Source: Lachnospiraceae bacterium TWA4 (GTDB lineage: Bacteria > Bacillota > Clostridia > Lachnospirales > Lachnospiraceae). From it: DNA of 60,567 nucleotides. Under the pieces are notes generated by a model, which was given only the letters and a program-made list of their open reading frames with translations, was not told where the DNA came from and made no database searches. The stretch is taken from contig JPZU01000001.1 in NCBI GenBank assembly GCA_000875945.1, positions 1,515,954 through 1,576,520 of the forward strand, given 5' to 3'. Made by a program: the position numbers and the translations under genes. Positions 34,120 through 45,165 of the stretch are shown here, piece by piece. The first letter of the stretch is position 1. Each line of letters begins with the position of its first letter.

Positions 34120-37100
34120 ATGAAGAGAAACAAAGCACTGTCGCTCATCCTTGCGATGTCTTTGACAGCAAGCTCAGTCTTGCCGGCGATGGCTGCACCA
34201 GTTGCTAAAGATGTTGTTTCTGATGCTTCAGTAGAGCAGACGGACGGTTTTGCTGGACTTGCAGAAGCTGCTGCTAATGCAGATGTTGAGAACATTGAGC
34301 TTACAGCAGATAATACGGCAATTGAAGCAGTTGTCCTTGAGGGGATGTTAAATGGAGAGACAGAAATTTCTGTACCTGCAAGTAAATCAACAGCTAAAAA
34401 TGCGGTTGAGGCTGCACTTGAAGACACAAATTTGACAGACTCTGTCAATGCAGAAGTTGTACGCAAAAATGGCGAAACAACAGTTGTACTCGATGTTGAT
34501 CCACGTACAGAGGGAATCATTGAGTTCCTAAATGAAGGAAGTATTATGTCATCTGGCGATGTTGAGGACACAATTACTGCTCAGGCTTTGACTGTTACTT
34601 CAGAAGCAAAAAAAGACACAGCCGTATTGTTAGAAGATGATGGTCAGAAGGAAGAGAGCGGCGAAGGTAAAGAAACTACTGCAAGTGAAGAAACTACAGT
34701 AGCACCTACAACAGCTGAAGAAACTACAGTAGCGCCTACAACAGCTGAAGAAACCACAGTAGCACCTACAACAGCTGAAGAAACCACAGTGGCGCCTACA
34801 ACAGCTGAAGAAACCACAGTGGCACCTACAACAGCTGAAGAAACCACAGTGGTACCTACAACAGCTGAAGAAACCACAGTGGCGCCTACAACAGCTGAAG
34901 AAACTACAGAGGCACCTACAACAGCAGCACCAGAAGTAAAACTTTCTCTTAATGCTGCTGAGAAGACATTAAATGAGGGCGAAAGCTTTACTTTGACTGC
35001 GACCGTACAGCCAGAAGGTACAAAAGTTGCTTGGAGCAGCAGTAATACCTCAGTTGCAACCGTAGATAACAACGGTGTAGTCACTGCGGTAGCAAAAGGC
35101 ACTGCAACCATCAAAGCTACAGCTGGAGAAGGCGAAGCAGCAAAGAGTGCTGAGTGCAATCTTACAGTAAAGAAGATTGATCCAGTTACAAATCAGGAAG
35201 ATTCTGGTTTTACCGGTATTACCACTCAGGAAAAGGCTGGAATCCTTGCAGCATATCAGGAAATGGAAAATTTCAAAGACAAGTATGCTGATTTATTTGG
35301 TATTTCCGTTCCATACAATACGTACAAGGACACCGAAAAAATCCTTTAACTTCTACATTGAGCTTGACATATATTTATTATGATGAAAAAGTCTATGACG
35401 TTGAAGTTGACGGTCAGACGACGAAGGTTGGTGGATTCTACCGTTTGAATATGCTTGGCGGCGGTGGCGGCGGCAACTACGTAACTGTAAAACTTGATAA
35501 TGGTACCACGCAGGAACGTTCATACATGGATGGTCAGAGTATCATCTTCATGCTAAAGACCTTTGATGCTTCTAATCAAATTGGTGCGAAGATGTTTGGA
35601 GAAGAGATTATGAAGGATAGAGAAGGTGCTTTAGCTGATCTTTCCAAAGCTGAGAAGGCTGCAAAATCTCAGGGTAAGACTTTATCTGATGCAGAAAAGT
35701 ATCTAATCATTAACGACTACATTTCTACTCATGCAAGACTAGATATGGAATTCATGATGGGATCTCAGGGTCTAAAGTCTAAAGAGAAGGCAGAAGATCC
35801 ATATCTTTCAACTATCAAACAGGCATTGAGCCAGAATGCAGATTATAATAGTCTTCCAGATGCACAGAAGGATTATATGATTGAAGGTATTGAGAACATG
35901 TGGAAGACCAACCAGATTGGTTCACTCGGTATGGGTCAGGGTCTTTGCATTTCCTATGTTAATGCATTTAGTTATCTAGTTCAGTGTATGCGTTCAGATG
36001 TATACAAGAATTCTGATGGTAGCTGGAAGAAATACACAGAAGTAAACTACGTAAAGGATGCAAATGGTAACTACCAGCAGTCTACAGATGCACCTTATAT
36101 TGTTGACAATGTTGACAGTGTGCTTAACGCATTTGCTTCAACCTTCGGTGAAGGTCAGTATGCAACCTCTGACCATTACTGGAACACAGTTCGTGCAAAC
36201 GGTAAGTGGTATAATGTTGATACTAACTATGCAGATGCATTCATCAGTTCTATGAAGCAGACACGTGGTGAAGTTGACGGTTCTCTAAGTCATCTTCCAT
36301 TCATGTTCTGCGAGAGCGATTGGATCAAACTATTTGGAGAAGAACACTTTGTTTCTATTGATAGTAAGTATTCAAAATTAACTACCGATGATTCTCTAGA
36401 ACATACCTGGTTTTCATATGCTAATGGTCCTGTATCCATTGGAGATGATGGTTACTATTACTCATACGATTCAACAGATACGTTTAAGTTGCTAAATCAG
36501 GCTAGTAGTGGTTTTGGTTCTTTTGGCAGCATGAATAAGGAATCCATGACACCAGAGTATAAGATTTGTAAGAGAAACTATGGTGGGGCTGATGATAGCA
36601 CAGATATGACTGAGCTGATTGCATTCGCAGCTAGTGATTCAAAAGATGAAACGGTAGGAACTACGGTTTACAATCCATCGACTAAGAAGATGGAAAAGAA
36701 TGATGAATTAACAGCTCTCTATGAGAAGATGCTTCAGGAGATGGAGATTTATCCAGCTATAGCAATTACTGGTAGTTTATACAACGGCAAGTTCTATTTC
36801 AATCTTTCAAACTGCATCATGTCTTATGACATTAAGACTGGCGCTGTTGAAAAAATTAAGGAGTATAATTCAGTAGCTGCTTCTAGAGACTGGACCAAGG
36901 CACTTGGCTGTGATGCATTTACAATCACTGATGGTGCATCTAAGGCAGATATTAGTGTTGAAAATCATCCATTGACTTCTTTGGCAGTTATTGATGGTCA
37001 GATGCATACCGCAGTTGCTACAAACTATGCATTGATTTCTTCACCAGGCTGGAGATACTTCCCAGACATTATGGGGTGCCACCGGTAAACCAGGCTATGG

Positions 37101-39888
37101 CTATGAGTTTGAGGAGACCAACTACAATGCAGACTATGTCAACTATGATAGTTATCTTGAAGGTCAGTATGGATCTTTCTTGAAAAATTACTTAACTCAG
37201 GAACCAAATGATAATGCTGAGTTTATGTACACTGCTTCAATTCATGATCATACAATTTCTATGGATCAGTTAACCGGTTCTCATAACTATGAGACAGTTT
37301 CTGTTCCAGCTACTTGTGGACAGAACGCATATACAGAAGAACGCTGCAAGGATTGTGGTGCAATCAAGGCAGGCTCTCGTGTGGAAGAAGAAGGCACTGC
37401 TTATGAGCATCATTTTGTTAAGTTTGATGAAACCTACTATAGAACAGCTGAGGATTCTGCTGTAAAGCATCCAAAGATTGGCGAAAGCTTACAGAATCCA
37501 AATATTACCTGGGAGAAAGGTACTTCCTATGTCTGTGTACGTTGTCTAAAAGCAACCGAAGAAGCACCAGAAGTTTATGACACTCATACGTATTCTCCAG
37601 AGAAGGTAGAATGGACTGAGACTGATACTCCGAATGACAAGAAGTCTTATTCTGGTTATACAGCTTCTATTTCTAAGCTTGTATGCAATGAAGGTTGTGC
37701 AGAGCGTGTAGGAAAGTTAGATGCATATATGGAAGACAATGCACTAGAAGTAGCTTTAGATAAGGAAGTGAAGGCAAACGCTGAGCTTACATATGAAGGT
37801 ACATGTGCTGACGGTGCAACTGCTGTTTATACAGCTGTAATTGAAACCGAAAAGAACGGTCAATTTACTGTAACTAAGAAGATAAAATTAGATCCTGGTG
37901 TACATCAGTATGATGCAGCCTTTGAATGGGTTCCAATCAAAAATGAGGCAGGCGTGATCACTGGTATGGAGAGCGCAACCGCAGTTTTAACTTGTAAGGT
38001 TTGCGGTGAAGTTTCTAAGCAGACTTGCGAGCTCAAGAGTGAAAACATTATTGGTGGACAGCACAAAGCTGGTGGTATTAAGTACACTGCATCTGTAACA
38101 TATAATGGTCACACCTACAAAGATGTAAACAATGAGTCTTTGGTTCAGTATTCTGTAGCGAATGCAGAGGTTAAGACCGATGGTGTTGAGTTTGTATATA
38201 ATGGCAAGAATCAGGTTCCAAAAATCAATGCAGTTGTTTTAGAGACTGAGGATTCTAAAAACCCACAGACTTTAGAAGAAGGTACTGATTATACAATTGA
38301 AGCTCCAGAAATGAGCAAAAATGCTGGCTCTTACAAATTAACTATCAAAGGTACCGGTGACAAGTTCATTGGTGAGTATACTGTGGAGTACAAAATCGCT
38401 GCAAAGGATATCAGCACAGCGAATGTAGCTCTAAAGAGTAACTCTGTAACATACACTGGTTCTGATGTTGCTCCAGTCGTTGAGTCTGTAACACTAGACA
38501 ATGAGACCCTAGGTCAGGCAGATTATACCGTGAATGCAACGAGCGTTAACGTTGGTGAGTATAAGATGACGGTTGAAGGTCAGGGCAACTATACAGGTAA
38601 GGTTGAACTTGCGTACTCCATTGTTGCAAAGGATATTGAGGATGCAACTATTGATGCTGATACTAAGTTAACTTATACTGGAAATACAAATACTCCAGTA
38701 ATTAAGTCTGTAAAGGTTGGAGAGAACACATTAGTTGAGAACACAGATTATGTCATCACAGAAGTTCCAAACAGCGTTAGTATTGGCGAGTATAAGATGG
38801 TTATAGAAGGTAAAGGCAACTACACAGGTAAGGTTGAGTTTGTGTACTCCATCGTTGCTAAAGATCTTCAGAATGCTACTGTTGATGCCGATACTAAGTT
38901 AACTTATACCGGAAAAACAAATACCCCAGTAATTAAGTCTGTAAAGGTTGGAGAAGATACACTAGTTGAAGGCACAGACTATGTCATCACAGAAGTTCCA
39001 AACAGCGTTAATATTGGCGAGTATAAGATGGTTATAGAAGGTAAAGGCAACTACACAGGTAAGGTTGAGTTTGTATATGCTATCGATGGTCTTGAAACAC
39101 CTGTTCTCAGCAGTGTAAGTAATGCGTCCACTGGCGTAACCGTCAAATGGAAGGCAGTCGAAGGTGCAAACCAGTATCGCGTCTTCTACAAAACTTCTGG
39201 TGGAAAGTGGAAGAAAGCTGGTGACACCACATCAACTAGCTATACAGTGAAAAAACTAACCAGTGGTACGAAGTATACATTTACTGTTCGTTGCTTAAAT
39301 GGAAATGGATCATATATCAGTTCATTTGATAGTAAAGGTAAGTCCATCACTTATATTGCAGCTCCAACTCTAAGCAGCGTAAGTAATGCGTCTACTGGTG
39401 TAACTATCAAATGGAAGGCAGTCAAAGGTGCAAACCAGTATCGCGTCTTCTACAAAACTTCCGGTGGAAAGTGGAAGAGAGCTGGTGATACTAAATCAAC
39501 TAGCTATACAGTGAAGAAATTGACCAGTGGTACAAATTATACATTTACTGTTCGTTGTCTAAACGGAAATGGATCATATATCAGTTCATTTGATAATAAA
39601 GGTAAGTCTATTAAGTATCTGGCAATGCCTAGTGTAACTACAGCAAAGGCAAAGAAGGGAGTAACTGTGAAGTGGAGTAAGATAAAAGGTGCATCCGGTT
39701 ACTACGTATATCGTAAGACAGCCCGTGGAAGCTGGAAGCAGATTAAGAAAATTACTTCTGGATCTACTGTGAAGTATACAGATACTACTACGAAAAAAGG
39801 AACAACCTATTATTATACCGTTCGTGCTTATTCAGGAAGTACGAAGAGTGCTTATAAAACAGCTGGTGCATCAGCTAAGGCTAGATAA
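34120..39888 (+). CDS. Giant secreted protein: Big2, transglutaminase-like, MBG-like and fibronectin III repeats (two frameshifts)
   Basis: AGGAGG precedes ATG 34120. Three frames join into about 1920 residues: one more A at 35336-35341 (KDTEKNPLTSTLSL) and one less G at 37073-37076 (FPDIMGATGKPGYGYEF). Layout: signal peptide (cut near AMAAP), a region to about 180, eight TTVAPTTAEE repeats, a Big2 domain (VAWSSSNTSVATVDNNGVVT), a transglutaminase-like domain with Cys in GLCISYVNAF, His in DHYWNTV and Asp in KWYNVDTNYAD, a Cys-pair region (ERCKDCGAIK, YVCVRCLKA), three MBG-like repeats and three FN3-like domains. No LPXTG or membrane anchor is present. The Cys-His-Asp set suggests a protease or cross-linking enzyme acting outside the cell. 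The FN3-like end may bind the cell wall or a polymer. Confidence 0.75.
34690..34929 (+). repeat. Eight 30-bp tandem repeats (TTVAPTTAEE)
   Basis: Each unit is about GAAGAAACTACAGTAGCACC plus TACAACAGCT with silent third-base changes, encoding a Pro/Thr linker between the N-terminal region and the Big2 domain. Such repeats change copy number easily by slippage. Confidence 0.9.
38401..39888 (+). repeat. C-terminal repeat array of the giant protein
   Basis: Three units of about 75 residues start with AKDI or AKDL and carry GEYKMVIEGKGNYTGKVEF (38401-39087); the second and third are nearly identical. Then come three fibronectin-III-like units (39088-39888); units one and two are almost the same (GANQYRVFYKTSGGKWK), unit three is diverged. 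Recent duplication is likely. Confidence 0.85.
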
Positions 39889-39909
39889 GTATCAGTTAAA
39901 TAAGATATT

Positions 39910-39947
39910 GCCCATTACCAACTTACAGTTGGTAATGGGTAATTTTT
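39910..39947 (+). terminator. Strong intrinsic terminator
   Basis: CCCATTACCAAC and GTTGGTAATGGG form a perfect 12-bp stem followed by a TAA and six T. Confidence 0.9.
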
Positions 39948-40114
39948 TCTTCTAATATGGCTAGAAAAGCGATAGAAAATAAGATATGAGAAAACTCTGC
40001 CGTTGACATTTTATGTTGATTTAAAATCTATTCTATAGCTATTTATATGGTGTCACAGGAATGATATTATTTTCTAAAGATAATTTAAGAAATTTAAAAC
40101 TTAAGGGGAAAGTT

Positions 40115-40771
40115 ATGGAAAATAAAGATAATTATCAAGCTCTTAGAGATGAATGGAAGAAGAAATTTTTGAGTATGGATCATGTAAAGTTGGCAGAACG
40201 TTTTCATTTAAAAATTGATGATGAAAAAATCTATGTTACCTATTATTCTCATCCATTTACAATGGATCGAAAAACTGGTGATATTGTGCGTTTAGATGCT
40301 CCTAAAAAGGCGATAGGATTTGATACGGCACTGCTATTTTATAATATGTTTTACTATGCAGTACCTAATCCAACTCCATCTGGAAATTTAGTACCATTTC
40401 GTGAAGTTCGAAGAGTTTATCCATTTGAGCCAGCTTATAAAAATAGTACGCTAAAGCATATGGCAGAACGATTCAATGGAAAAGTAAATGAGCTTCGTCA
40501 TGCTTGTGAGGTTTTAGGTGGCAAGCCTATCGCTCAGGGGGATGTAGGATATGTATTAGAATCTCTTCCAGGATTAGGTGTAGCAGTTATATTCTGGGAT
40601 GGAGATGATGAGTTCCCAGCACAGGCAAATATGCTATTTGACTATAATATCACAGACTTTATGCATGAGGAAAATGTAGTAAGTGTTGCAGCTGATGCAT
40701 TGTACTATTTAACAGAAGTAGTAGATGGAGAAAATGCCATTACAGTTTACTCAAAAAATGAGGAACAGTAA
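40115..40771 (+). CDS. DUF3786 family protein
   Basis: I use ATG 40115, which has AAGGGGA at the right distance; an earlier in-frame ATG at 40061 lacks one. The 218-residue protein reads MENKDNYQALRDEWKKKFLS, then VYPFEPAYKNSTLKHMAERF and GLGVAVIFWDGDDEFPAQAN, ending in helices with SVAADALYYLTE. These mark DUF3786, found in anaerobic bacteria and archaea, often near corrinoid or CODH-related genes. The function is unknown. The protein is soluble. It lies 118 bases ahead of proS and may be transcribed with it. Confidence 0.8.
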   Translation: MENKDNYQALRDEWKKKFLSMDHVKLAERFHLKIDDEKIYVTYYSHPFTMDRKTGDIVRLDAPKKAIGFDTALLFYNMFYYAVPNPTPSGNLVPFREVRRVYPFEPAYKNSTLKHMAERFNGKVNELRHACEVLGGKPIAQGDVGYVLESLPGLGVAVIFWDGDDEFPAQANMLFDYNITDFMHEENVVSVAADALYYLTEVVDGENAITVYSKNEEQ

Positions 40772-40889
40772 CATTAGAGTAACCAAAAATTAGTTGATTC
40801 CCCTAAATAAGTATGTTATTATTAATAATTAGGTTATATCTCAAAGATATGATGTGATATATATTATAAATGTAAGAGGAAATAGACAG

Positions 40890-42626
40890 ATGAAGTTAAA
40901 AAATTTAGTAGGAGATCGTTTTAAAGAACGTCCAGCCGATTGTGTAATTGATAGCCATGCTTTTTCCATCAAAGGTGGATATGTAAAATATGTAGCGAAT
41001 GGAATTTATTCATTGTATCCACCAATGAAGAAGATTACTACAAAGATTGAGAACATCATTCGACAGGAAATGGATGCTGTGGATTGTCAAGAAGTATTAT
41101 TCCCAGTTGTTTTACCAGGTTCTTTATGGGAAGAATCAGGAAGATTTGAAAGTGTAGGAGAAGAACTTCTTCGTTTTAAAGACAGAAATGGAGCTTCAAT
41201 GATTCTTGGTATGACTCATGAAGAAGCAGCTGTACATTTAGTTCGTGAATATGGACAGACCTATGCAAAATATCCATTCTCTATTTATCAGATTCAGACA
41301 AAATTCCGTGACGAAGCAAGACCACGTGCAGGACTTATTCGTGTTCGTGAATTTACAATGAAGGATGCTTATTCTTTCCATACATCTCAGGAAGATTTAG
41401 AGTTGTATTACGATAAGATGGCAAAAGCTTATGACCGTATTTTTGCAAGAGCAGGTATCCCAGAAGTGGTTTCTGTTAAGTCTGATTCAGGAATGATTGG
41501 TGGTAGTGTTTCTCATGAATATATGCTTTTAGCTGATGCTGGAGAAGATTCGATCGTATTATGTGATGATTGTGGTTATAGTGCAAATATGGAAGCAGCA
41601 GCTACTATTGCAGATAACAATGGTTGTTCACCAGCTGGAGAATTTAAGAAAGTTCATACACCACATTGTAAGACGATTGAAGATGTTTGTAAGTATCTTG
41701 ATTATAAAGTTGAAGAATCTTGTAAAGCTGTTATGTATCAGAAGAATATGACCGATGAATACGTTGTCGTATTCCTTCGTGGAGACTATGAAGTAAATGA
41801 AACAAAACTTACCAATCTATTAGGTGAAAAAGTACATGCTGCAGTTGTTACTGCTGAGTCTGGATTAGTAGCAGGTTTTTGTGGTCCTTATAACCAGAAT
41901 GCTAAGTGTCAAATTGTTTATGATATTAGCTTAAAAGGCGTAGAGAATTTATGTTGTGGTGCAAATGAAGAAGATTATCACTATGTAGGTTTAAACATTG
42001 CTAGAGATATCGGAGAAGTTGACTATGTCGATGTTTCAAAGATTCGTGAAGGCGATATCTGCCCATGTTGTGGTAAGAAGACGATTAAGATTAGTCGAGG
42101 CATCGAAGTGGGAAATATCTTCCAGCTTGGAACCAAATATTCTAAGAGTATGAATATGACTTATACAGCAGAAGATGGCTCAGTAAAGAATCCAATTATG
42201 GGTTGTTATGGAATTGGCGTAGGACGTTTAGCAGCATCTGTATGTGAAGCAAAGCATGATAACTATGGTCCTATCTGGCCAATCTCTATTGCTCCATGGC
42301 ATGTACATTTATGTTGCATGAGAGTTGATAAAGCTGAATGTGCACAGGTATCAAACAGCATTTACGAACAGCTTCAAAATGCTGGAATTGAAGTCATCTA
42401 TGATGACCGTAAGGTGAGCGCTGGTGCGATGTTTGCAGATGCTGATTTATTGGGTGTGCCAGTTCGAATTATTGTTGGCCCTAAGAAGTTAGCTAATAAT
42501 GAGGTGGAACTTGTCACTCGTGATAAGAGTGTGTCAAAAACTGTAAAGGTTGAAGATATTATTCCTGAAACCAAAAAGTTAATAGATGAACTTTGGGCAC
42601 AGATTAATGAAAAGGTAGTAAAATAA
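40890..42626 (+). CDS. proS: Prolyl-tRNA synthetase (bacterial type)
   Basis: The start is ATG 40890 after AAGAGGA. The 578-residue enzyme shows the class II motifs in order: GGYVKYVANGIYSLYPPMKK, the motif 2 loop KFRDEARPRAGLIRVREFTM, and motif 3 MGCYGIGVGRLAASVCEAKH. An editing insertion domain lies between (residues about 225-385, with GFCGPYNQNAKC and FLRGDYEVNETKL). The C-terminal anticodon-binding domain has IYDDRKVSAGAMFADADLLG. It has four Cys in CDDCGY and CPCCG that may hold zinc, which is less usual. There is no T-box in the roughly 115-base leader. Confidence 0.95.
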   Translation: MKLKNLVGDRFKERPADCVIDSHAFSIKGGYVKYVANGIYSLYPPMKKITTKIENIIRQEMDAVDCQEVLFPVVLPGSLWEESGRFESVGEELLRFKDRNGASMILGMTHEEAAVHLVREYGQTYAKYPFSIYQIQTKFRDEARPRAGLIRVREFTMKDAYSFHTSQEDLELYYDKMAKAYDRIFARAGIPEVVSVKSDSGMIGGSVSHEYMLLADAGEDSIVLCDDCGYSANMEAAATIADNNGCSPAGEFKKVHTPHCKTIEDVCKYLDYKVEESCKAVMYQKNMTDEYVVVFLRGDYEVNETKLTNLLGEKVHAAVVTAESGLVAGFCGPYNQNAKCQIVYDISLKGVENLCCGANEEDYHYVGLNIARDIGEVDYVDVSKIREGDICPCCGKKTIKISRGIEVGNIFQLGTKYSKSMNMTYTAEDGSVKNPIMGCYGIGVGRLAASVCEAKHDNYGPIWPISIAPWHVHLCCMRVDKAECAQVSNSIYEQLQNAGIEVIYDDRKVSAGAMFADADLLGVPVRIIVGPKKLANNEVELVTRDKSVSKTVKVEDIIPETKKLIDELWAQINEKVVK

Positions 42627-42650
42627 TTAATAATAATACTTTTTATAATA

Positions 42651-42686
42651 CGCCTCCTGTTTGAGTAGACAGGGGGCATATTTTTT
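42651..42686 (+). terminator. Terminator after proS
   Basis: GCCTCCTGT pairs with ACAGGGGGC around the loop TTGAGTAG, then CATATTTTTT. Confidence 0.85.
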
Positions 42687-42718
42687 ATGAATAGTTGAAT
42701 TAAAGGTAGGATTTATCT

Positions 42719-44119
42719 ATGGCAACAGATCATCTTTCGTGGTTAAGAGAAGGACAAACGCTATCCACAACAGAACAACTTTTATGTATTATAAAATTAA
42801 GTATTCCAGCAATTTTTGCACAGATTTCTACAGTTGCTATGGAATATATTGATGCATCAATGGTCGGACATCTTGGTGCAACCTCTTCAGCAGCAATTGG
42901 TTTAGTATCCTCGACAACATGGTTAGTCGGAGGAATTAGTACATCGGTTGCAACCGGCTTTACTGTTCAGGTGGCACATCGAATTGGAGCAAGGGAAGAT
43001 GCAAGGGCAAGAGCAGTTGTTAGACATGGACTGTTAACTGTTCTAGCTTTTGGACTGCTTATTGCAGCGTTATCCTCAGGGATTAGTTTTTATCTGCCGA
43101 CTTGGCTTGGAGGAGCAAGTGATATTCGAAGTGAAGCGACGGCTTATTTTTTAGTGTATTCACTAGCTCTACCGGCATTTGTATTAAATTATGCAGCAGG
43201 TGGTATGCTCCAATGTAGTGGAAATATGCATATTCCAAGTATTTTAAATATTGGTATGTGTGTATTTGATGTATTATTTAATGCAGTACTCATATTTCCG
43301 ACTAGAACCGTTCAGATTTTTGGGAAAGATTTTTTAGTATATGGTGCAAATTTAGGAGTAATGGGCGCATCTCTGGGTACAGGGCTTGCCGAGTTAGTCA
43401 GTGCAATACTCATGCTTTATTTTTTACTTATCCGTTCAGATAAATTACATCTGCGAAAAGAAGTCAATGTAGGAAATTATCGACAAGAATTAGCACAAGC
43501 AATAAAAATTTCTCTTCCAATTGCAATAGAAAATGCGATTAGTGGAGGTGCACAAGTTGTATCGACAAAGATTGTGTCACCGCTTGGAAATATTTCAATT
43601 GCAGCGAATTCATTTTCAGTTACTGCTGAGGGACTTTGCTATATGCCTGGGTATGGAATTGCTTCGGCGGCGACGGCTCTTATTGGACAAAGCGTAGGAG
43701 CAGGTCGTCCAAAAGAAACTAGAAAATTAAGTTTTTTAACAGTAGGTCTTGGAATGGCAATGATGACAGGAACAGGAATTTTACTTTATATCTTTGCACC
43801 ACAGATGTTAGAAATTTTATCTCCTAATATTGAAATTCAGAGTTTAGGTGTAAAGGTTCTTCGAATTGAGGCTTTTGCAGAACCATTTTTTGCAGCAGGG
43901 ATAGTAACTGCAGGTGTCTTTCGTGGAACCGGTAAAACGCTCATTTCTACACTATTAAATTTAAGCACAATGTGGTTTATAAGACTTCCGCTAGCAGCCT
44001 TCTTGGCACCTAAAATTGGGTTAAAAGGAGTTTGGATTGCAATGTGTTTGCAGCTTATTGTATGTGGAACGTTATTTTTAATTGCAATGGTAATGTCTTT
44101 GCGTGTTAGAGAAGAATAA
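42719..44119 (+). CDS. MATE family efflux transporter
   Basis: The 466-residue protein has twelve hydrophobic spans in two related halves. Signatures are LSIPAIFAQISTVAMEYIDA, SMVGHLGATSSAAIGL, GMLQCSGNMHIPSILNIGMC and, in the second half, YGIASAATALIGQSVGAGRP and AGVFRGTGKTLISTLLNLST. Such carriers expel cationic drugs or metabolites using Na+ or H+. The ribosome site (AAAGGTAGG) is fair. It is a lone gene; a second MATE gene of a different branch is at 50253. Confidence 0.9.
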   Translation: MATDHLSWLREGQTLSTTEQLLCIIKLSIPAIFAQISTVAMEYIDASMVGHLGATSSAAIGLVSSTTWLVGGISTSVATGFTVQVAHRIGAREDARARAVVRHGLLTVLAFGLLIAALSSGISFYLPTWLGGASDIRSEATAYFLVYSLALPAFVLNYAAGGMLQCSGNMHIPSILNIGMCVFDVLFNAVLIFPTRTVQIFGKDFLVYGANLGVMGASLGTGLAELVSAILMLYFLLIRSDKLHLRKEVNVGNYRQELAQAIKISLPIAIENAISGGAQVVSTKIVSPLGNISIAANSFSVTAEGLCYMPGYGIASAATALIGQSVGAGRPKETRKLSFLTVGLGMAMMTGTGILLYIFAPQMLEILSPNIEIQSLGVKVLRIEAFAEPFFAAGIVTAGVFRGTGKTLISTLLNLSTMWFIRLPLAAFLAPKIGLKGVWIAMCLQLIVCGTLFLIAMVMSLRVREE

Positions 44120-44308
44120 ATATATTATCATACATGTATGTAAATCAAGAAAAATTAAAGTGGAATTAAAGTATTAGCATAATTAAATAATCTAGGTAGA
44201 TTGATAGGTTTTCTTGTAGAAATACAGAAGGTATAAGTTAATGTGGTTAGAGAACTACTCATATCAAAGAGGATGGAAATTAAAAAGCAGTTGTTAAGAA
44301 ATATAAAA

Positions 44309-44365
44309 GGGTGTTGCAAAATAAATTGATATGCTAATTTGATTTTTGCAAACACCCCATTTTTT
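44309..44365 (+). terminator. Large hairpin downstream of the MATE gene
   Basis: GGGTGTTGCAAAA pairs with TTTTTGCAAACACCC with one bulge, and AAATT/AATTT extends the stem, followed by ATTTTTT. It lies 190 bases after the MATE stop. The sequence between holds no clear gene. Confidence 0.65.
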
Positions 44366-44408
44366 GTCATATATTATTATAAAATATTAGACATTACCAT
44401 ACGTAGTA

Positions 44409-45119
44409 TCATACATGTCCACTAGTAGAATTTAGATATTCGAGTAATTCAGGCGCACTAATTTTTCCGTCGTTAACTTCCGCAGGAGTTGGTATAGCAG
44501 AACCTTCTGATACTTCTCCTTTTACATAGAGCATTCCACAATAGGAATATAAAATTCGATCAAAAAAAGCTTTGTCATCAATGACAGGAAATAGTTGTTC
44601 GCCATCGTAGTGGTTTTCTAAAATCTGTGTGACCTTATGTTGGTCTTTTAAATCCCATTGATTTTTAATTCCAGGAGTCTCCATAATCATACGAGCATTT
44701 GCAGGAAATTCCTTAATAATTGCTTTCGCACCTTTATCAAATGCTTCGTTTAATGCCTGTTGCATCATATAAGTAAATACGACTTTTTCTACGGCATCAG
44801 TCATACCTACATAGTAGTTATACATTTCAAGACCAATGGTTGACGCAAATAGATAAACTGTGTCGATTCCCTCTAATCGTTTCTTTAAAAATTCATCATC
44901 AAATACAAGTCCACCAATTTCAAGGTTGCCATCCTCTAAATGATTGACTGTTACCTTGATGTAAGTAGAAAATGGTTTTTCTTGTCCCTTCACATCATCT
45001 ACCAATTCATCTAGAATATCTTCATAGAAATCTTTTGCACTTTCATCCATTGTGCTTAAAATAGCATCCATATCGGATTCATAGTTTTCTAGATTTAGTA
45101 AAACAGTTTTTTCCTCCAT
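44409..45119 (-). CDS. MetH-activation-domain-like protein, copy A
   Basis: The 236-residue soluble protein starts at 45119 after AGAGGTG. Central features are FLKKRLEGIDTVYLFASTIG, a helix with VEKVVFTYMMQQALNEAFDK and, later, PGIKNQWDLKDQHKVTQIL followed by RILYSYCGMLY. This order (FATTLG-like strand, long helix, then PG-x-W-x-L-x-Q and a closing strand) resembles the reactivation domain of B12-dependent methionine synthase, which reduces and remethylates the cobalamin. The match is remote and judged by eye. It is a close paralogue of the next gene upstream (45166), in the same direction, 46 bp apart. Confidence 0.5.
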   Translation of the reverse strand: MEEKTVLLNLENYESDMDAILSTMDESAKDFYEDILDELVDDVKGQEKPFSTYIKVTVNHLEDGNLEIGGLVFDDEFLKKRLEGIDTVYLFASTIGLEMYNYYVGMTDAVEKVVFTYMMQQALNEAFDKGAKAIIKEFPANARMIMETPGIKNQWDLKDQHKVTQILENHYDGEQLFPVIDDKAFFDRILYSYCGMLYVKGEVSEGSAIPTPAEVNDGKISAPELLEYLNSTSGHV

Positions 45120-45165
45120 AGTTACACCTCTTTTTCAATTTATTGTATTAATAGTTTATTCGATT

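Noticed and set aside
34690-34929. Regular 30-bp repeats that could suggest a CRISPR array
   Set aside because: There are no spacers; the units are contiguous, in frame, and encode a Pro/Thr linker.
35336-37076. Programmed frameshifting in the giant protein gene
   Set aside because: One site needs one more A and the other one less G, neither is a standard slippery heptamer, and the same errors hit unrelated genes.
40772-40889. T-box riboswitch before proS
   Set aside because: The gap is only about 115 bases and lacks the T-box core sequence and a terminator stem.
42657-42676. GTTTGAGTAG identical to the LytTR repeat core
   Set aside because: It is a single copy inside the loop and stem of the proS terminator, with no partner repeat.
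44186-44260. Possible third LytTR site (ATCTAGGTAG at 44190)
   Set aside because: The second repeat 20 bp downstream is poor, no -35/-10 pair stands at the proper distance, and no gene follows.
2917-44415. Shared 12-mer GTAGTATCATAC at 2920 and 44404
   Set aside because: The flanks differ completely, and a 12-base match is expected by chance at this AT content and length.
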